From assembly GCA_011391085.1 (NCBI GenBank), contig JAABRD010000020.1:23262-87261 (forward strand): a DNA stretch of 64,000 nt. The letters run 5' to 3'. Below the pieces are notes generated by a model. It did no database searches. It was given only the letters and a program-made list of their open reading frames with translations, and had not been told where the DNA came from. Made by a program: the position numbers and the translations under genes. The stretch is from Thiotrichaceae bacterium. Its GTDB lineage: Bacteria; Pseudomonadota; Gammaproteobacteria; Beggiatoales; Beggiatoaceae. This document shows, in pieces, positions 8,647 through 16,575 of this stretch (positions within the stretch are counted from its first letter, which is position 1; each line of letters starts with the position of its first letter).

Positions 8647-8830
8647 TCACAGCTTCTGTTTGACATTGTCCCAATCTTCAAAATCGAAGTCTCCCTGTAG
8701 CCCCAGATGGGGGTGTATCGCCTGAAGATAATCGCCTGAAGATAAATGATTTCTGCCGACGTCAGCGTGTCATCATCTTCTATACAGACGGCATTGTTCG
8801 GCAGGTAATAACCGCAAGAAGTTAAGAATG
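8647..8830 (-). pseudogene. Remnant of an unknown protein's C terminus
   Basis: On the minus strand one frame reads YYLPNNAVCIEDDDTLTSAE and another continues HPHLGLQGDFDFEDWDNVKQ before a stop at 8647. The frames are separated by a direct duplication of TTATCTTCAGGCGA (near 8727-8755), which breaks the reading frame. The amino-acid composition looks genuinely coding, but no start is visible. The family is not recognised. Bases 8545-8646 hold only short repeat fragments. Confidence 0.5.
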
Positions 8831-8918
8831 GTTGGATAAATGGGTATGGTTGGATAAATGGGTTCGGCGATTTCTAGGGAGATGGTTTTCATTAGGAAGT
8901 CTTTGTTCGTTAATCAAA

Positions 8919-9059
8919 TATAGTAATATTCATCTAAATTGGTACTTTATCCACTGGAGTGCAATAAGAATTATTGCCCCCTGCGTTGCGCAGCAACGGC
9001 GCAATAATTCTTATTGCGCTCCAGAGGAAATGGTACAGGTTTGAATGAATATCACTATA
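8919..9059. repeat. Family A palindromic element (copy 3)
   Basis: TATAGTAATATTC at the left and GAATGAATATCACTATA at the right frame the palindrome GGAGTGCAATAAGAATTATTG...GCGCAATAATTCTTATTGCGCTCCAG. It abuts, and extends the reading frame of, the small pseudogene at 9060-9273. Confidence 0.88.
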
Positions 9060-9273
9060 AATTTTCGAATCAAAAATTTGGGAGATGTGGTGGTGGTTCT
9101 TCCAAACTCCACAAAATTTGTCCACAAATGCCTGCGGTTCCTGATAAGTCGGTTTCGGCAACTGAATCTTCACTAAGAGGGTCTTGATCACCCTGGATAA
9201 AAATCTTGTCAAATGGAGTGGCGGGAGTTGGTAGATGAAGACGGTGGGCAAAGAAAAACTTGCCCTCTACCAT
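9060..9273 (-). pseudogene. Frameshifted copy of the small gene at 10293
   Basis: In one minus-strand frame from 9273 the sequence reads VEGKFFFAHRLHLPTPATPF. In the next frame it reads TLLVKIQLPKPTYQEP and then VWKNHHHISQIF. Together these align with VEGNQIELARHTSLSDG, TILVKIQLPKLSDVWKN and LSQIF of the intact 52-residue gene at 10293-10451. A frameshift separates the two halves. It lies directly after the toxin gene, so the TA pair is flanked by related small genes, one intact and one broken. Confidence 0.6.
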
Positions 9274-9291
9274 AACTACCCTGACTTCAAT

Positions 9292-9759
9292 TTAGGTATG
9301 CTTCTTTGCCACAGGATAGATCTCATGTCTTGGGTCCCACCATAAAATTTTGAAAATATGACGTTCACGAATACCCCAAAGGCGTTCCCTTCCTGACAAG
9401 CGCAACGAAAAAAGTTCTTCTTCCACGCCAATGAGTTTTATTTGAGTCAGACGTTTTTGGGCCTCATTACCTAATTCCTTGAGTTTAATAGGATGGCAAC
9501 CGGTATTGGGGTGGTTGATTTCGGCCCAAGTCATGGTTTCAAATTGGGCTAGTTTGCCATGAATATATTTCAAGGTGTCGGCGTCCAAATTATCCCATCC
9601 CCAAGGACCTCCAAAATCCAGAAGATAAACTTGCCAAGAGAGTTTTTCATGGTCACTATTGGGGTTCTGCAAATTCCGAGAAAACTTATACGGAACGGTT
9701 TGTTCAAATTTCGATGCAGTACGTGGTTGTTTATTTTTTTTGGTATTTGGTTTGCCCAT
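9292..9759 (-). CDS. Probable toxin partner of the Panacea-domain antitoxin
   Basis: A 155-residue soluble, basic protein starting MGKPNTKKNKQPRTASKF. The central part contains FGGPWGWDNLDADTLKYIHG and the C-terminal part SGRERLWGIRERHIFKILWW, the latter with an alternating charged/aromatic pattern common in small toxin folds. It starts 7 bases after the stop of the Panacea-domain gene, so the two are cotranscribed. Panacea-domain proteins are known antitoxins that pair with many unrelated toxins, so the toxin role is inferred from position. The biochemical target is not visible. Confidence 0.6.
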   Translation of the reverse strand: MGKPNTKKNKQPRTASKFEQTVPYKFSRNLQNPNSDHEKLSWQVYLLDFGGPWGWDNLDADTLKYIHGKLAQFETMTWAEINHPNTGCHPIKLKELGNEAQKRLTQIKLIGVEEELFSLRLSGRERLWGIRERHIFKILWWDPRHEIYPVAKKHT

Positions 9760-9766
9760 AAACGCG

Positions 9767-10234
9767 CTATGGTTCTATATCGAACCCCTCATTGTAAGCC
9801 CCTTCATAATAAGAAGCCAGAGACGCCAACTGGATTTCTTGTCCGCCTCCGTTAATCACCGATCCTTTACGCGCTTCCAGCCATGGTTTTTCCATCACAA
9901 TCAAGTCACGAAGCCATTGCGCGGATTTATTGCCGTAATAGCGTAGCACTGTTTGAACCGTTTCTGTTTGAGTGTCACTCAGTGCGTCAGGATTTCCAAG
10001 GGTTGGAATATCCTCTAAGTTCATCTCGTATTTTCCAGGATAAGCGTCATGCAACTCCTTTATAATCGGGCCATTTGGCCAGGCTTCAATGGGTTGTTCA
10101 AAGAGTGGTTTTTCATCCCAAACCAGTGACCAGGCTTGGCAATAATACAGTAATTTATGTAACCTTGGAGTCGGTAACGGATGTTTTTGGGATACCATGA
10201 AGGCTGCAATATCGAAAACGTTTTTGGTTGCCAT
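9767..10234 (-). CDS. Panacea-domain (DUF4065, SocA/GepA-like) antitoxin
   Basis: A 155-residue Panacea-domain protein. Recognisable elements are NVFDIAAFMVSQ at the N terminus, LHKLLYYCQAWSLVWDEKPL, IEAWPNGPIIKELHDAY and the C-terminal helical part. Members of this family neutralise toxins encoded next to them, and some act as proteolysis adaptors (SocA). The start is at 10234, after a TTAACAGGAAT Shine-Dalgarno-like stretch. The toxin gene follows after 7 bases, and a 52-residue gene precedes it by 58 bases. Confidence 0.82.
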   Translation of the reverse strand: MATKNVFDIAAFMVSQKHPLPTPRLHKLLYYCQAWSLVWDEKPLFEQPIEAWPNGPIIKELHDAYPGKYEMNLEDIPTLGNPDALSDTQTETVQTVLRYYGNKSAQWLRDLIVMEKPWLEARKGSVINGGGQEIQLASLASYYEGAYNEGFDIEP

Positions 10235-10292
10235 TAGTCAAAATTCCTGTTAATGGTAAGTGGGAGTCATAGTTGAATTTTCTTGGCGGTTG

Positions 10293-10451
10293 TTATTGGG
10301 TGGCAAAAATTTGGGAGAGATTGGAGTCGTTCTTCCAAACATCACTCAGTTTCGGTAACTGAATTTTCACGAGGATAGTCATGCCGTCTGACAGACTGGT
10401 GTGACGGGCTAACTCAATTTGGTTGCCCTCAACGAGGCCTGATAGGTACAT
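10293..10451 (-). CDS. 52-residue protein, antitoxin-like (DUF104/VapB-like beginning)
   Basis: A short frame reads MYLSGLVEGNQIELARHTSL, then SDGMTILVKIQLPKLSDVWK, ending LSQIFATQ. AAAGGAAAG lies upstream of the ATG as a good ribosome binding site. The pattern (a strand, EGNQIEL, a turn, a second strand ILVKIQL) resembles small swapped-hairpin antitoxins. It sits ahead of the Panacea gene in the same direction. A broken homologue is present at 9060-9273, which supports it being real. Function is inferred only. Confidence 0.6.
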   Translation of the reverse strand: MYLSGLVEGNQIELARHTSLSDGMTILVKIQLPKLSDVWKNDSNLSQIFATQ

Positions 10452-10562
10452 ACGTTCTTTCCTTTGGATTGTGAAATCGATTTTTTAAAGTGGTTGGACT
10501 ATGCCACTAGCCGCGACTCTCATTGGATAATAAGTTTTGGCGGGTGGCGTAGTTCACTAATT

Positions 10563-10734
10563 GGTAGTGATGCAATGTGGGTGATATTCATGTTGCCCTC
10601 ACCCCCGGCCCCACGCCCGTAGGCGTGGGGAGAAAACCACTGGTGCCGCCATACTCCCCACGCCCGTAGGGAGAGGGGCCGGGGGTGAGGGCAACATGAA
10701 TATCACCCACATTGCATCACTACCCACAAATTTA
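10563..10734. repeat. Family D element (copy 1), near-perfect 50-base terminal inverted repeats
   Basis: The left end is GGTAGTGATGCAATGTGGGT followed by GATATTCATGTTGCCCTCAC and CCCCGGCCCC. The right end is its inverse complement. A short asymmetric core separates the arms. The outer 20 bases match the ends of family C, implying a common mobilising enzyme. Bases 10735-10870 show no gene. Confidence 0.85.
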
Positions 10735-10870
10735 TCGTTTCCCACTCAGTTGCAGTTTTTGGGAAAAAGAGGATTTGCCAGCCCCAAACGAAAGGGATGT
10801 CGAATGGCCAACTATTCTCGTCATTGGGTGACGAAAAGAGAGAAAAACGTTGGCCATTTTCTAATCAGTC

Positions 10871-11965
10871 CTATAAAAGAAAACTTTCATATTTACGGTC
10901 CAAGAGTTTTGAGAAATTCGCATAAATTTGGAACTTCCTTAATCTGGCCACCGCGTCCTCACGTTCTCTATCTGTGTAACCTTCTAAGGCACCCTGATAA
11001 ATTGACAAAGGAAAAATATTGAGAGGCAGAATGGGATGTCCATCATTCTTAGCAAGTCGTCGAGTCGCACGGTCCAGGACATCGACAAATAATGGATAAT
11101 CATCATCATACCGGCTTTCGCCAAGGACCCACGTATGTGCCTCCCATAATGCTTGCATCCACTTCTTGAAACTAACCGGATCCCCAACGGGCAACTTCTC
11201 CAAGTCTGCTAATTTGGCGATGGTATAGTCTGGTTGCCCCATTATGCTAACAAATATTCTCTCCAATATACCTTTAGGTTCAGGACGGGCGAATAATAAA
11301 CCGACTGGGGTGTAAGTATGCACAATCGAACCTACTCCACGGTTATTAAATAGATTTTCGATATTGCTGGCTGTATTTACCATTATGTTATTTTCTGGCC
11401 ATTCTTTTCTTATAAACTTAGACAGTTGCCTATAGACCCATAAAAACCAAATAGTCATCATATCCTTCGTGATATCCGTGTCACGGTATTTTTTATAACT
11501 ATCATGGTTGCTATCTGCCGAGAAAATATTACAGAAGTGGTAATTTGTATCAATAATTACAGATTGCAAAGGTGGAATCTTCAGTTGTTTTGCAATCCGG
11601 TCCGCATCATTTCTAATTGTACAGAGTAACGCACTCAAATAGTTGTATTCATAAAGTGCAAAGGGATTGGATGGCCGACCCACGCCAAAATAACAAGTAT
11701 CCTCGTATCTATCAAAAGAATAAGTGCGTTGCAACATTATTTTTCTGTCTTTGTCCCCCTCAAACCCTTTCAAAGGATAGTAGATAGGTTCATCAACCTT
11801 CTTATTATAAAGGAGTATTGCAGAAGTGTCTGTATTGACAACGTTCAAATCTAACACCAGGATTCCTTCCGCCGGCTTCCTCTCCAGTTGATGTCCCAAC
11901 AATAGTAAAGTCAGCAGAGTTTTACCCACTCCGCCTTTGCTACCTGTTATGATATGCCATTGCAT
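10871..11965 (-). CDS. ParA/MinD-like P-loop ATPase of the six-gene cassette
   Basis: A 364-residue protein with the deviant Walker A motif GSKGGVGKT (residues 8-16), including the signature lysine of ParA/MinD-type ATPases, and LVLDLNVVNTDT as the following strand (Walker A-prime region). The rest is unusually long and divergent for a ParA, with segments such as IMVNTASNIENLFNNRGVGS and a C-terminal helical tail. It follows the AAA-TPR gene by 12 bases and closes the cassette, with no ParB or centromere gene nearby. A classical partition role is therefore unlikely. A sensing or effector role in the cassette is inference. Confidence 0.72.
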   Translation of the reverse strand: MQWHIITGSKGGVGKTLLTLLLLGHQLERKPAEGILVLDLNVVNTDTSAILLYNKKVDEPIYYPLKGFEGDKDRKIMLQRTYSFDRYEDTCYFGVGRPSNPFALYEYNYLSALLCTIRNDADRIAKQLKIPPLQSVIIDTNYHFCNIFSADSNHDSYKKYRDTDITKDMMTIWFLWVYRQLSKFIRKEWPENNIMVNTASNIENLFNNRGVGSIVHTYTPVGLLFARPEPKGILERIFVSIMGQPDYTIAKLADLEKLPVGDPVSFKKWMQALWEAHTWVLGESRYDDDYPLFVDVLDRATRRLAKNDGHPILPLNIFPLSIYQGALEGYTDREREDAVARLRKFQIYANFSKLLDRKYESFLL

Positions 11966-11977
11966 AGTTGTCTTTCC

Positions 11978-13648
11978 TTAATATTTTTCAGGAGGCTTCC
12001 TGTTGAGTCGGATTAATGTTAAAAATGCCAGCAATATTTTCAATGGTTTCGAATTCCAAAAACACTGGTTCTTAGTTTCACGTACTTTGTCTTTCAATCC
12101 CGCCTGCCGATAAGCATTGATTGCACTCTTGCAATCATCGTCTCGCAATGCCCTTCCCGCACGACGTTTCCAAATCTCTCCAATTTCCCTTTTAGCCCCT
12201 GCATGTTTATCATCAAATTGGAGTATTTCTTCATAAAAACTCAGTTGTTCACCTTCCTTTTTAGATTGTTGCGCCATCGACCATAGCGTTTGAACAAGCA
12301 AAGGGCGGGCTTCGTCTGGATGGTCATCAAACAAATTTTTCAATTTTCTACGGGATTCTGGCAACTTTCCTCGTTCTAACAAAATCTTTGCTTGCAATTT
12401 AACTGTATTTATATGGTTAGGATTCAGTCTTAACACACGACTCAATTCCTCCAGTGCCTCCTCCAGTTTGTTCTCCGTGCGTAATTTGAGGGCCAATTCA
12501 TAATAACTGTTGGCTTCTGGTTCCAGACGATTCAATTCATCTTTAACCAAATGAAGAGGTTTATATTTGGCCACTAACAGACGCAGTAATTCAACTTTAA
12601 TGCCGTATCCATTTCTCTCCTCTTTAATCACATCCCAACCATTTGTTTCCAACGACTGAGGGGCATTTTCTAAGGCTGGTACGGAAATTTTTATACCAAT
12701 TTTAGATAAGGAGGCGTTCAATTGAACTTTAGTCACAATCTTGTTGTCCTCCCCTGCCATTGCTGAAATAAACACCTTTTGTGCCGATTCCAGACCACCC
12801 CATAGCCATTCTAACATAGCTTCACTACGTTCCAACACAGTAGGAATGACCGCATCGATATGTTTAGGAGAGACGCTGGGAATTTTTGCGACACCTTGCC
12901 TATAAAGATGATCCCATACACAAGAACATACTTGTTGAGTCAAAAAAGGATGTCCCAGCGTTAACTGCCAAACTTTTTCTTCTGCTTTGGTTGACCATTG
13001 CAAGGTATTATTATCTTTAGACAGACGAATTAATTTCAGGGTGTCTTCCCGATTTAGCAAAGAAACTGGCTTAGTGGGAATCCCTTTAAATAAGGCCAAG
13101 GCAATCTGCGTCAAATCACTCACGTTACGTCCAATGGCAAATACAAAATCTAACTTTTCTCGATTGATAGCCAATAAATCATGCAAATAGCGAAAAAGTT
13201 CGGCCCTGGTTTGTTTAGTTAAAGCATCATCTAACGCATCAAATTCGTCAAATAGTAAAACAAAAGTCTTCTCCTCTGTTTGGAGTAAATTTGGCAACCA
13301 AGTTTCATAAAAATAACTTTTAGGGTCTGGTCCGAGTTGAGGTTTTCCCTGACTTAATTTATCACTGATATGGTTGGCCAACTCTTGCACAATCTGCGGG
13401 ATAGATTGATGGGCTTTACCAAGCAAATCAAAGAAAATCGGGCAATAGTTTCCCTTGGTAGGTAACTTAGCTTCCAATTCTCGCAAGATAGACGTTTTGC
13501 CAATCCGACGTTGACCATGCAATAAAATGGCATTGTGCTGGGGATGTTGTAAAATACGATAGACTTCCTGCAAAATATCATCTCGTCCCACAAACGCAGG
13601 ACTCCCACCCACGGCATTGCCTACTAAGTAAGGATTCATTGGTTGCAT
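11978..13648 (-). CDS. AAA/STAND-type ATPase with C-terminal TPR repeats
   Basis: A 556-residue protein. The N-terminal ATPase has FVGRDDILQEV, an intact Walker A (GQRRIGKT, residues 45-52) and Walker B (FVLLFDEFDAL, with D134-E135). A winged-helix-like region follows (about 290-365), then TPR-like helical repeats (about 370-540, e.g. SYYELALKLRTENKLEEALE, LLERGKLPESRRKLK). A short hydrophobic stretch (LKILLAFLTLIRL) lies near the end. It overlaps the upstream ATPase gene by 13 bases. This is the only cassette NTPase of this fold with a canonical nucleotide site, so it is the likely active switch. Its biological role is unknown. Confidence 0.78.
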   Translation of the reverse strand: MQPMNPYLVGNAVGGSPAFVGRDDILQEVYRILQHPQHNAILLHGQRRIGKTSILRELEAKLPTKGNYCPIFFDLLGKAHQSIPQIVQELANHISDKLSQGKPQLGPDPKSYFYETWLPNLLQTEEKTFVLLFDEFDALDDALTKQTRAELFRYLHDLLAINREKLDFVFAIGRNVSDLTQIALALFKGIPTKPVSLLNREDTLKLIRLSKDNNTLQWSTKAEEKVWQLTLGHPFLTQQVCSCVWDHLYRQGVAKIPSVSPKHIDAVIPTVLERSEAMLEWLWGGLESAQKVFISAMAGEDNKIVTKVQLNASLSKIGIKISVPALENAPQSLETNGWDVIKEERNGYGIKVELLRLLVAKYKPLHLVKDELNRLEPEANSYYELALKLRTENKLEEALEELSRVLRLNPNHINTVKLQAKILLERGKLPESRRKLKNLFDDHPDEARPLLVQTLWSMAQQSKKEGEQLSFYEEILQFDDKHAGAKREIGEIWKRRAGRALRDDDCKSAINAYRQAGLKDKVRETKNQCFWNSKPLKILLAFLTLIRLNRKPPEKY

Positions 13649-14790
13649 AGTTCTGGTTCCTTCTCATCAATAAAATCCACCGACATTGGAGGAGAGACTT
13701 GCCACTTATCATTAGCGTCTTTTTTCAAGAGACCTTGTTTTTCAAGCAATTCAATCCAGGTGGGGGTGGCAGGTTGTTCTCCTCTCTTCAATGCCACGAG
13801 AGTTTGATAAACTTTGGTATTCAGGTTGACCAGTGTATTTGCTACTATGGCTGGCAACTCTTGTTCGACCGCTTTTTTGATCGTCTCCCAAGGTTGAACC
13901 TCCTGATGTTCCTTGGCTTTTTGCAATGCTTCAGCCACTAGACGAATGAAATGCGGATGTTGGCCCGCTGTTTCCCTAATAAATTGACACTCTACTTGAG
14001 AAAAGCCATTTTTTTGAAGCAATTCATCTATTTTGGCATCTAAAAGTAAACCTAGCACAATTTCATAGCTGTCCATAAAATTGAAGTAGGGTGAACCTTT
14101 AGGATTCAAGTGTTTAGTTTGGTCATGAAACTGTTTCAGAGACAGATTTCCTGAAATAATCAAACTCAGTGGGCTGGGAGTGCGAGACGCTGCTAGTCTT
14201 CTTAACAAGGCAAAAAACTCTGGTTGCTTCAAGTTAGAATTGTTTAACAATTCGTCGAATCTATGCAACATGAGAACTAATCGCCATTCCTCTTGTTTCA
14301 CCTGTACCATCAGTTTATCCAGGGAATACTCGTCAAACTGGTTCTGTTGACAGGTTTGATAACTTTCAAGTAAAGTTTGGCTTTGATTACATTTGTCTTC
14401 TAATGGCTTTAAAGCACGTTGCCAAAATTGGGCAGGTTGACAATCTTTTGGCAACATAGAAATGTCCACTAACGAAAATACCAGTTTGTCAGCATATTCC
14501 TCATAAAGTGTTTGACTGTGATCGGGGTCAATCAAATAACCTAAAATGGCGGTTCTCTCCTGTTCAAACACGCCCACAATCGCACCAGATTGACCTGTCA
14601 AAATGAGTCTCTTCAGTTGGTCGATTTCTCTGCCGCGGCCCAGGAGAGGAGTAAGATGCAGTGGGAAAGCTGGGGTACTCTTTCGGTTTTGACGCGGTGA
14701 AGAAGGAGTAATTACCTTTATAAATATGACAAGGAATGTTAATAGCGCGAGATTAACAATCCATCCTAAGAGGGTTCCTATTTCTATCAT
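13636..14790 (-). CDS. Membrane-anchored STAND-like ATPase with degenerate Walker A (copy 2)
   Basis: A 384-residue protein with one N-terminal transmembrane helix (LLGWIVNLALLTFLVIFIKV), then an AAA/STAND-like domain starting LLGRGREIDQLKRLILTG. The Walker A position reads GVFEQERT (residues 73-80): glutamate and arginine replace the glycine and lysine. The Walker B position reads LVLMLHRFDELL (171-182), with His where its paralogue has Asp. A winged-helix-like end (LLEKQGLLKKDANDKWQV) follows. It is homologous throughout to the gene at 15382 and is preceded by a four-helix membrane protein gene, as that copy is. ATP binding is doubtful. Confidence 0.72.
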   Translation of the reverse strand: MIEIGTLLGWIVNLALLTFLVIFIKVITPSSPRQNRKSTPAFPLHLTPLLGRGREIDQLKRLILTGQSGAIVGVFEQERTAILGYLIDPDHSQTLYEEYADKLVFSLVDISMLPKDCQPAQFWQRALKPLEDKCNQSQTLLESYQTCQQNQFDEYSLDKLMVQVKQEEWRLVLMLHRFDELLNNSNLKQPEFFALLRRLAASRTPSPLSLIISGNLSLKQFHDQTKHLNPKGSPYFNFMDSYEIVLGLLLDAKIDELLQKNGFSQVECQFIRETAGQHPHFIRLVAEALQKAKEHQEVQPWETIKKAVEQELPAIVANTLVNLNTKVYQTLVALKRGEQPATPTWIELLEKQGLLKKDANDKWQVSPPMSVDFIDEKEPELCNQ

Positions 14791-14813
14791 GATTTAGCGG
14801 TTCTCAGATGTTA

Positions 14814-15326
14814 TTATGTTTGGTTATTCAACGGAATCGATGAGGAGGGCTTTTCCTCTTTATCTTTCTCATTTCTATGTTTCTCCCCCCATGAGGTCTG
14901 CTTAACAAAGGCGGCATAGACAGCCACAAGCACGAAAAGGATTATCTCCGCGATTATTGTAGATGTATCGATATGTTCTTTTACCGCTTGACATCTCAAG
15001 TAGAAGATTAAACAAAACACTATTAATAGCATTGGAGAAATATGGATAAAAAGTCCCCTAGTAAATTCCGAAATGCCTTCTCCCAAAGCTGCCGAAAAAT
15101 CCTTCTCAAATAAGAAGTTGTCTATCACCAACGAGGACGTAATAACCATTGAAAACAGCACTATGTCTCCTTCGGAAAAAAATTTCCAAAGAGTATAGTC
15201 AAAAAACGGCATCACCATTTTAGCAAACATTGGAATAAATAGGGCCCAGACACACGTCAACCCAAACCAATAATAGCCATCCTGATACCTTTTGATTTTT
15301 GAAAAAAAGTTATTTGGTTCGTTCAT
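14814..15326 (-). CDS. Four-helix membrane protein of the cassette (copy 2)
   Basis: A 170-residue protein with four predicted membrane segments (near YYWFGLTCVWALFIPMFAKM, DIVLFSMVITSSLVIDNFLF, LFIHISPMLLIVFCLIFYL, IIAEIILFVLVAVYAAFVK) and a charged, Lys/Glu-rich tail. It is homologous to the gene at 16576: the motifs GDIVLFSMVI, DNFLFEKDF and YAAFVKQTSW are shared. The family is not recognised. Its fixed position just before the membrane-anchored ATPase suggests the pair forms a membrane complex. Confidence 0.68.
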   Translation of the reverse strand: MNEPNNFFSKIKRYQDGYYWFGLTCVWALFIPMFAKMVMPFFDYTLWKFFSEGDIVLFSMVITSSLVIDNFLFEKDFSAALGEGISEFTRGLFIHISPMLLIVFCLIFYLRCQAVKEHIDTSTIIAEIILFVLVAVYAAFVKQTSWGEKHRNEKDKEEKPSSSIPLNNQT

Positions 15327-15381
15327 GATTCGTGTTCTCCACTGGTTATCTTGTTACACTGAAATGACAGCCTGCAATGAT

Positions 15382-16524
15382 TCAACAGTTGCACAATTCT
15401 TGTTCCGTCCTGTTGTTAATAAAATCCACCAATACCCGTGGAGAAACTTGCCATTGACCATCACGGTCTTTCACCAAAAAGCCTTGTCTTTCCAATAGCG
15501 ATAATTCGTCATTGGATAATTCAGGTACTTTACCTTCTTTGACCAACGAGACCAACGCTTTGCAAACTTTGGGAGACCATGCGTGGATAACATTAGCCAA
15601 TATATTTGCTACCCCATCAGAAAAGTCCTTTCTGGCACTCTCCAATGGTTCCTTTTCATTACGTCCCTTAGTGGCTTGCAACGCTGAGATTGCCGGTTGA
15701 ATAAGATAAGAGTGTCTGCCTGTGAGTTCTTTAAGGAAGCGACACTCTTCCTCTGAAAAATCTTTATTTAGCAGGTTGTCTATTTCAGCGTCAGACAATG
15801 TCTTTAACACTACCTCTCCCATAAAGTTGAAATAGGGAGAACCTCCATTAAAGTTCTTGGTCTTTTCATGGAACTCATTTAAGGAAAGTCCCCATGACAC
15901 AATCAAACATAGAGAACTTGGCGAACGCGAAGAGGCCAGCTTTCTCAGGGTGGCAAAAAATTCAGAGTTTTCTTTAAAATTGGGAAAACGTAAGAACTCA
16001 TCAAATCGGTCTAACATCAAGACCAACGTCCCACCTTCTTGTTTCAATTGTACCATCAATTTGTCCAGACTATATTCGTTAAATTTGTTTTGTGAACAAG
16101 ATTGATAGAGATTCAGCAAAGTTGGACTTTGTGCACCTTGGTCTTCCAAGGGACGCAATGCACGTTCCCAAAAATTGGCGGGTGAACTGTTTTCGCCTAA
16201 CATGGAGAGGTCCAGTGAGGAGAAGATCAATTTACTCGCATATTCTCCATACAACGCTTGACTGTGACCGGGGTCACTTAGATAACCTAAAATGGTGGTT
16301 CTCTCCGGTTCAAACGGGCCCAGAATGGCAGCCGATTGGCCGGTTAAAATGAGTCCTTTTAGACGGTTAATTTCTTGGTTTCTGCCCAGGAGAGGGGGCG
16401 GGGCCAGGGGGGAAGTTGCCTTTCCTTTTTGGTCTTGAGGAGAAGGAGTAACCAAGTACATGAAATAGAACAAATAGGCTATTAATGCGATGATAAGCAA
16501 TCCCAAGGAAAGAGTTTCTGCCAT
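15382..16524 (-). CDS. Membrane-anchored STAND-like ATPase with degenerate Walker A (copy 1)
   Basis: A 380-residue paralogue of the gene at 13636. One N-terminal membrane helix (LGLLIIALIAYLFYFMYLV) is followed by LLGRNQEINRLKGLILTG. The Walker A position is GPFEPERT (residues 69-76), again with Glu-Arg in place of Gly-Lys. The Walker B position LVLMLDRFDEFL (167-178) is intact. The winged-helix-like end reads SLLERQGFLVKDRDGQWQV. Both copies keep the same substitution, so it is a family trait and not random decay. It lies 55 bases upstream of the second module. Confidence 0.72.
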   Translation of the reverse strand: MAETLSLGLLIIALIAYLFYFMYLVTPSPQDQKGKATSPLAPPPLLGRNQEINRLKGLILTGQSAAILGPFEPERTTILGYLSDPGHSQALYGEYASKLIFSSLDLSMLGENSSPANFWERALRPLEDQGAQSPTLLNLYQSCSQNKFNEYSLDKLMVQLKQEGGTLVLMLDRFDEFLRFPNFKENSEFFATLRKLASSRSPSSLCLIVSWGLSLNEFHEKTKNFNGGSPYFNFMGEVVLKTLSDAEIDNLLNKDFSEEECRFLKELTGRHSYLIQPAISALQATKGRNEKEPLESARKDFSDGVANILANVIHAWSPKVCKALVSLVKEGKVPELSNDELSLLERQGFLVKDRDGQWQVSPRVLVDFINNRTEQELCNC

Positions 16525-16575
16525 AACTTTACTGACCTCGATAATGGTGATTTAAATTTGTGTGCCTAACGGGAA

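Noticed and set aside
10696..11022. Plus-strand frame of 108 codons opposite the ParA-like gene
   Set aside because: It begins inside family D copy 1 and overlaps a better-supported gene; the composition is not coding-like.
10871..11965. Chromosome/plasmid partition ParA
   Set aside because: No ParB gene or parS-like inverted repeats nearby, and the protein is long and divergent; cassette membership is the better explanation.
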